Positions 4,808 through 7,632 of a stretch of 7,632 nt of DNA are shown in pieces. The DNA comes from Chloroflexota bacterium (GTDB taxonomy: Bacteria > Chloroflexota > UBA6077 > JACQUR01): assembly GCA_016210245.1 (NCBI GenBank), contig JACQUR010000036.1, positions 1 to 7,632 on the forward strand, read 5' to 3'. The notes under the pieces are model-generated. The model was not told where the DNA came from. It did not search any database and saw nothing but the letters and a program-made list of their open reading frames with translations. The translations under genes were made by a program, and so were the position numbers. How positions within the stretch are numbered: the stretch's first letter is position 1; every line of letters starts with the position of its first letter.

Positions 4808-5737
4808 ATGCTTCCGTTTCTTCGCCGCACCCTGCGGGGTGCCTCGTTCGGCACGCTCGCACTCGTCCTGGCAGGCTGCGTCCCGGCCGCCTCGCCAGCT
4901 TCAGTCTCCTCGTCGGCTCGGCCGCCCCAGGCGGCGACACCCGCCGTGGGCGCCGAGCGCCCGTCGACCCTCCGCGTGGGGGTGATTCCCAACCAGGCGC
5001 CGGACAAGGTCAGGGCGCAGTACCAGCCGTTCCAGGAGCACCTCAGCAAGACGCTCGACCAGCCGGTCGAGCTGTTCGTGGCGACCGACTACGCGGGCGT
5101 GGTCGAGGCGCTGGCCAGCGACAAGCTGGACCTGGCCTACTTCGGCGGCCTCACCTACCTCCAGGCCGAGCGGCGCGCCCAGCTCTACCCGATCGTCACC
5201 GAAGTCGACCGCGAGACGAAGACCACCAGGTACTACAGCGCCATCATCACCCGGGCGGACAGCCCGATCCAGAAGGTGGAGGACATCAAGGGCAAGAAGT
5301 TCGCCTTCGGCGACATCAACTCCACCTCCGGCTCGCTCTACCCGCGGCTCATGCTGGACCAGGCTGGCCTGTCCGATTTCACCAATCCCAGCCTCTTCGT
5401 CTACACCGGCGGGCACGACGCGACCGTGCTGGCGGTGCAGAACGGCACGGTCGACGCTGGCGGCGTGGAGCGGCGGATCATGAACCGGCTGATCGAGGCA
5501 GGCACGGCGGACAGGAGCAAGCTGCGGATCGTCCAGGAGATGCTGGTGGAGGGCTACCCCTGGTGCGTGCGGGCCAGGCTCGACCCGGCCCTGGTGGAGC
5601 AGATCACCAGCGCGTTCCTGGCCATCAAGGACGCCGACCTGCTGAAGCTGATGCGGGCCGAGGCCTACGCGCGGGTGAGCGCGAAAGACTACGACCAGGC
5701 GCGCGTGGAGGCCGTTCGACTGGGCCTGGTGCGGTAG
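4808..5737 (+). CDS. phnD: PhnD-family phosphonate/phosphite/oxyanion-binding lipoprotein of an ABC transporter
   Basis: This is the extracytoplasmic substrate-binding component, 309 residues. The N-terminus has basic residues (LRR), a hydrophobic stretch and the lipobox LAGC (21-24), so Cys24 should be lipidated. A Ser/Ala/Pro-rich linker runs to about residue 52. The binding domain has family landmarks: YAGVVEALASDKLDLAYFGG (95-114), FGDINSTSGSLYPRLML (167-183) and GGHDATVLAVQNGTVDAGGV (201-220), followed by a GYPWCVR segment (249-255). PhnD relatives bind phosphonates, phosphite, hypophosphite, phosphate, arsenite or possibly selenate; the FGGLTYLQA and GYPWCVR segments resemble what I recall of the putative selenate branch as much as classical PhnD, so the ligand is open. 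GGAGG (4796-4800) lies 7 bases before the ATG; the frame is open far upstream but there it shows no coding character. ATPase and permease genes follow directly. Confidence 0.88.
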   Translation: MLPFLRRTLRGASFGTLALVLAGCVPAASPASVSSSARPPQAATPAVGAERPSTLRVGVIPNQAPDKVRAQYQPFQEHLSKTLDQPVELFVATDYAGVVEALASDKLDLAYFGGLTYLQAERRAQLYPIVTEVDRETKTTRYYSAIITRADSPIQKVEDIKGKKFAFGDINSTSGSLYPRLMLDQAGLSDFTNPSLFVYTGGHDATVLAVQNGTVDAGGVERRIMNRLIEAGTADRSKLRIVQEMLVEGYPWCVRARLDPALVEQITSAFLAIKDADLLKLMRAEAYARVSAKDYDQARVEAVRLGLVR

Positions 5738-5746
5738 GGCCAGCCG

Positions 5747-6553
5747 ATGCCACCAGCTATTCAGGCCGAAGGGCTGTCCAAGGTGTACCCCGGCGGGGTG
5801 GTTGGCCTGCGCGCGCTGAGCGTCGAGATCCAGGCGGGGGAGATGGTGGGCTTGCTGGGGCCGAGCGGCAGCGGCAAGACCACCTTCTTCCGCCTGCTCG
5901 GCGGCGCGCTTCGGCCGACGGGCGGCCGGCTGCAGGTGCTCGGCCAGGACATGGGCCGCATCCGAGCGCCGGCGCTGCGCCGCCTGCGGCGGCGCACGGG
6001 CCTGGTCTACCAGCACCACAACCTGGTGCCCGGGCTCTCGGCCGCCCACAACGTGTTGCTGGCTCGGCTGGGGCAGGCGCCGTTCTGGCATGCGCTGCCT
6101 GGCCTCTTCCACCTGGCCGAGGCCGAGCGCCGAGCCGCCTTCCGCGTGCTCCAGGAGCTGGAGATTGGCGACAAGCTCTACGCGCGAGCCGACGACCTGT
6201 CGGCCGGCCAGCAGCAGCGGGTGGCCGTGGCCCGGGCCCTGCTCCATCCCCCCGAGCTGCTGCTGGCCGACGAGCCGATCGCCTCGGTGGACACGCGCAC
6301 TGCTGCCCAGATCATGGACGTGTTCCAGCGCTTGAACCGCGAGCGAGGCGTGACGGTGGTGGTCAGCCTGCACCAGCCCGACTTCGCCCGCCACTACTGC
6401 CCCCGAGTCCTCATCCTGGCCCGCGGGGAACTCACCTACGACGGCCCGCCCGGTGGCGACGCAGAGACGCGGAGACGCGGGGACGCGGGGACTTTCTCCG
6501 CGTCCCCGCGTCCCCGTGTCTCCGCGTCCTGTCAACCCCCGACCCCTTCGTGA
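5747..6553 (+). CDS. phnC: PhnC-family ABC transporter ATPase with a repeat-encoded C-terminal tail
   Basis: This cytoplasmic ATPase (268 residues) powers the PhnD-E importer. Motifs in order are Walker A GPSGSGKTT (38-46), Q-loop Q89, signature LSAGQQQR (151-158), Walker B LLLADEP (171-177), D-loop ASVD (179-182) and H-loop H209. All key residues are present, so the enzyme should be active. The start is ATG 5747, 9 bases after the phnD stop, with a weak AGGG (5736-5739). The normal end of the family comes shortly after LARGELTYDG (about 224-233). From about residue 237 on, the tail is Arg/Ser/Pro-rich low complexity encoded by the octamer array at 6458-6528, ending at a TGA (6551-6553) next to the phnE ribosome binding site. 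The tail is probably an accident of the insertion rather than a domain. Confidence 0.9.
   Translation: MPPAIQAEGLSKVYPGGVVGLRALSVEIQAGEMVGLLGPSGSGKTTFFRLLGGALRPTGGRLQVLGQDMGRIRAPALRRLRRRTGLVYQHHNLVPGLSAAHNVLLARLGQAPFWHALPGLFHLAEAERRAAFRVLQELEIGDKLYARADDLSAGQQQRVAVARALLHPPELLLADEPIASVDTRTAAQIMDVFQRLNRERGVTVVVSLHQPDFARHYCPRVLILARGELTYDGPPGGDAETRRRGDAGTFSASPRPRVSASCQPPTPS
6458..6528. repeat. Inverted octamer array GACGCGGG (family 4) inside the 3' end of phnC
   Basis: Left units are GACGCAGA (6458-6465), GACGCGGA (6466-6473) and GACGCGGG (6474-6481, 6482-6489). Right units are TCCGCGTC (6497-6504), CCCGCGTC (6505-6512), CCCGTGTC (6513-6520) and TCCGCGTC (6521-6528). Positions 6466-6489 pair with 6505-6528 over 24 positions, with one G-T wobble. 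The GACGCGGA variant is mirrored as the outermost right unit. CTGTCAA (6529-6535), a family 2 unit, follows directly. The array is read in frame by phnC. Confidence 0.88.
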
Positions 6554-6566
6554 GAGGAGACTCGTA

Positions 6567-7469
6567 ATGCTGCACCCAACCGAAGCGCCGCGGCCACTGG
6601 CGTTCGAGGACGTTCGCGGACCCGGCTTCAACTGGCTCAACGCGCTGCTGGCGCTCGCGCTGGTCGGGCTCTTCGGCCTCAGCGCCCAGCAGACCCACTT
6701 CTCGCTGCTCGAGCCCTTCACTCCGGAGAACACGAAGTCGGTCGCCCGCTTCGTCGGCGGGCTGTTCCCGCCAGAGCTGGACCCGGCCTTCCTGCGCACG
6801 TCCGGCGTCCTGGTGCTCGAAACCATCGAGATCTCGGTCGTCGGCACCGCGCTGGCCATCGCGCTCGGGTTCCCGCTCGGACTGCTGGCCATGCGCCAGC
6901 GCGGGGAGGAGGTTTCGCGCGCGGCGCTGGGCACGCCGGCCTGGGCGCTGCGCTGGCTGGTCTACGGCCTGGCCCGTGCGGCGCTCAACCTGGCCCGCTC
7001 CATCCCGGAGCTGGTGTGGGCGCTGATCTTCGTGGTGGCAGTCGGCCTCGGGCCCTTCCCTGGCGTGCTGGCGCTGGCGGCCCACAGCGCCGGGGTGCTC
7101 GGCAAGCTCTACTCCGAGCTGCTCGAGTCGGTCGACCAGCGGGTCGTCGAGGCGGCCCGCGCCACCGGCGCCAGCGACCTCGGAGTGGTGCTCTTCGCCC
7201 GCCTGCCGCTGGCCCTGCCCGTCCTGCTCAGCTACACCCTGTTCCGCTGGGAGTGCAACATGCGGGCGGCAACGGTGCTCGGCTTCGTGGGCGCCGGCGG
7301 CCTCGGCACTCAGCTCGCCATCAGCATGAAGCTCTTTCGCTACAACGAGGTCCTCACCCTGGTGGTGGCCATCCTGCTGCTGGTGACGCTGGTCGACCTG
7401 GTGGGTCAGCTCGCCCGCGCCCGCGTCCTGGACGGCGCCTGCGTCCCGAGCTGCACGCCGGGCCAGTAG
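6567..7469 (+). CDS. phnE: PhnE-family ABC transporter permease
   Basis: This inner-membrane channel subunit has 300 residues. Hydrophobic segments lie at about 22-40, 80-108, 147-171, 205-225 and 262-285. RSIPELVWALIFV (145-157) is a PhnE signature. The cytoplasmic EAA loop that docks the ATPase is present as EAARATGASDLGVVLFARLP (195-214), with the conserved Gly and final Leu-Pro. RAATVLGFVGAGGLG (233-247) also follows the family pattern. The start at ATG 6567 is supported by GAGGAG (6554-6559) 7 bases upstream; that site overlaps the TGA of phnC, so the genes are tightly linked. The frame is open further upstream only because it crosses the octamer array. The protein completes a D-C-E importer for phosphonate or a related oxyanion. 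No phosphonate-degrading enzyme is in the window, so the substrate cannot be inferred from neighbours. Confidence 0.9.
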   Translation: MLHPTEAPRPLAFEDVRGPGFNWLNALLALALVGLFGLSAQQTHFSLLEPFTPENTKSVARFVGGLFPPELDPAFLRTSGVLVLETIEISVVGTALAIALGFPLGLLAMRQRGEEVSRAALGTPAWALRWLVYGLARAALNLARSIPELVWALIFVVAVGLGPFPGVLALAAHSAGVLGKLYSELLESVDQRVVEAARATGASDLGVVLFARLPLALPVLLSYTLFRWECNMRAATVLGFVGAGGLGTQLAISMKLFRYNEVLTLVVAILLLVTLVDLVGQLARARVLDGACVPSCTPGQ

Positions 7470-7470
7470 T

Positions 7471-7485
7471 GTGAACTGTTGACTG
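7471..7485. repeat. Remnant of family 2 heptamers after phnE
   Basis: GTGAACT and GTTGACT followed by G (7471-7485) match the right-arm units at 4548-4575 in reverse-complement register. No facing arm is present. It begins one base after the phnE stop and precedes the family 3 palindrome by about 20 bases. Confidence 0.55.
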
Positions 7486-7505
7486 CCGCCACAGCATGGC
7501 AGGCA

Positions 7506-7557
7506 GATTTGAGAGTGCAGAGTGCAGATTGCAATCTGCACTCTGCACTCTCAAATC
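7506..7557. repeat. Perfect 52-bp palindrome built of heptamers (family 3)
   Basis: Positions 7506-7531 are the exact reverse complement of 7532-7557, with no loop base and no mismatch. Inside, the period is 7: GCAGAGT, GCAGATT, GCAATCT, GCACTCT, GCACTCT. The core is shared with 3330-3360. Lying 36 bases after phnE, it could serve as a strong hairpin at the transcript end, though no T-run follows. The remaining bases to the window end (7558-7632) show no supportable gene. Confidence 0.95.
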
Positions 7558-7632
7558 AGAACACCTTCCGGGAGAGAAGGATCCAGCCCATCCCGCCCAC
7601 CGCATGGTGAGTCGGGGGCACACGACGAGTCA

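Noticed and set aside
4901..6934. 677-codon minus-strand open frame across phnD, phnC and part of phnE
   Set aside because: It spans three intact genes on the other strand and an octamer array, and the translation is repetitive and unlike any family I know.
3283..7557. Insertion sequence or transposon
   Set aside because: No transposase, integrase or reverse transcriptase is encoded in the window; any mobiliser of the arrays would have to be elsewhere.
7604..7632. Start of a further gene at ATG 7604
   Set aside because: Only nine codons are visible, and the nearest purine-rich site (7570-7580) is too far upstream to be its ribosome binding site.

Overview
The window is a very GC-rich stretch of bacterial DNA with all eight recognisable genes on the + strand. 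The gene content suggests a soil or thermophilic Chloroflexota-like bacterium: a Gram-positive-style split between the Wzz-like membrane protein and its BY-kinase, a short RmlA, an RmlB of a type I associate with that group, and a binding protein with a lipoprotein signal. The intergenic arrays of 7-8 bp units fit this too. The assignment is an inference from sequence character only.

Layout. Positions 1-128 hold GC hairpins, half a heptamer array and an extended -10 promoter. Positions 129-2450 encode a polysaccharide co-polymerase module: two consecutive Wzz-family membrane proteins (129-818 and 1038-1742) and a cytoplasmic BY-kinase (1764-2450). The second Wzz gene has its own promoter, which overlaps the stop of the first, a structured leader, and apparently a CTG start. 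Positions 2535-4452 encode RmlA and RmlB, the first two steps from glucose-1-phosphate to dTDP-4-keto-6-deoxyglucose, a precursor of rhamnose and other deoxysugars in capsule or exopolysaccharide. RmlC, RmlD, glycosyltransferases, flippase and polymerase are not in the window. Positions 4808-7469 are a separate transport operon of the phosphonate/oxyanion ABC type in the order binding lipoprotein, ATPase, permease (PhnD-C-E). Its leader could fold to cover the phnD ribosome binding site.

The most unusual content lies between the genes. Almost every junction carries an array of 7- or 8-bp units followed by its own reverse complement, so each forms a long hairpin. I see four unrelated unit families: TCCAACC, TTGACAG, GCAGAGT (all period 7) and GACGCGGG/TCTCCGTG (period 8). 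They share an architecture but not a sequence. Variant units are often mirrored in both arms, and one array ends in a perfect 52-bp palindrome (7506-7557). The arrays touch genes: one supplies the BY-kinase stop codon, one encodes the last ~30 residues of PhnC, and one separates rmlA from rmlB between two diverged copies of the rmlA-end/rmlB-start sequence. This is what a dispersing, possibly sequence-independent palindrome-forming process would leave behind. The enzyme responsible is not in the window.
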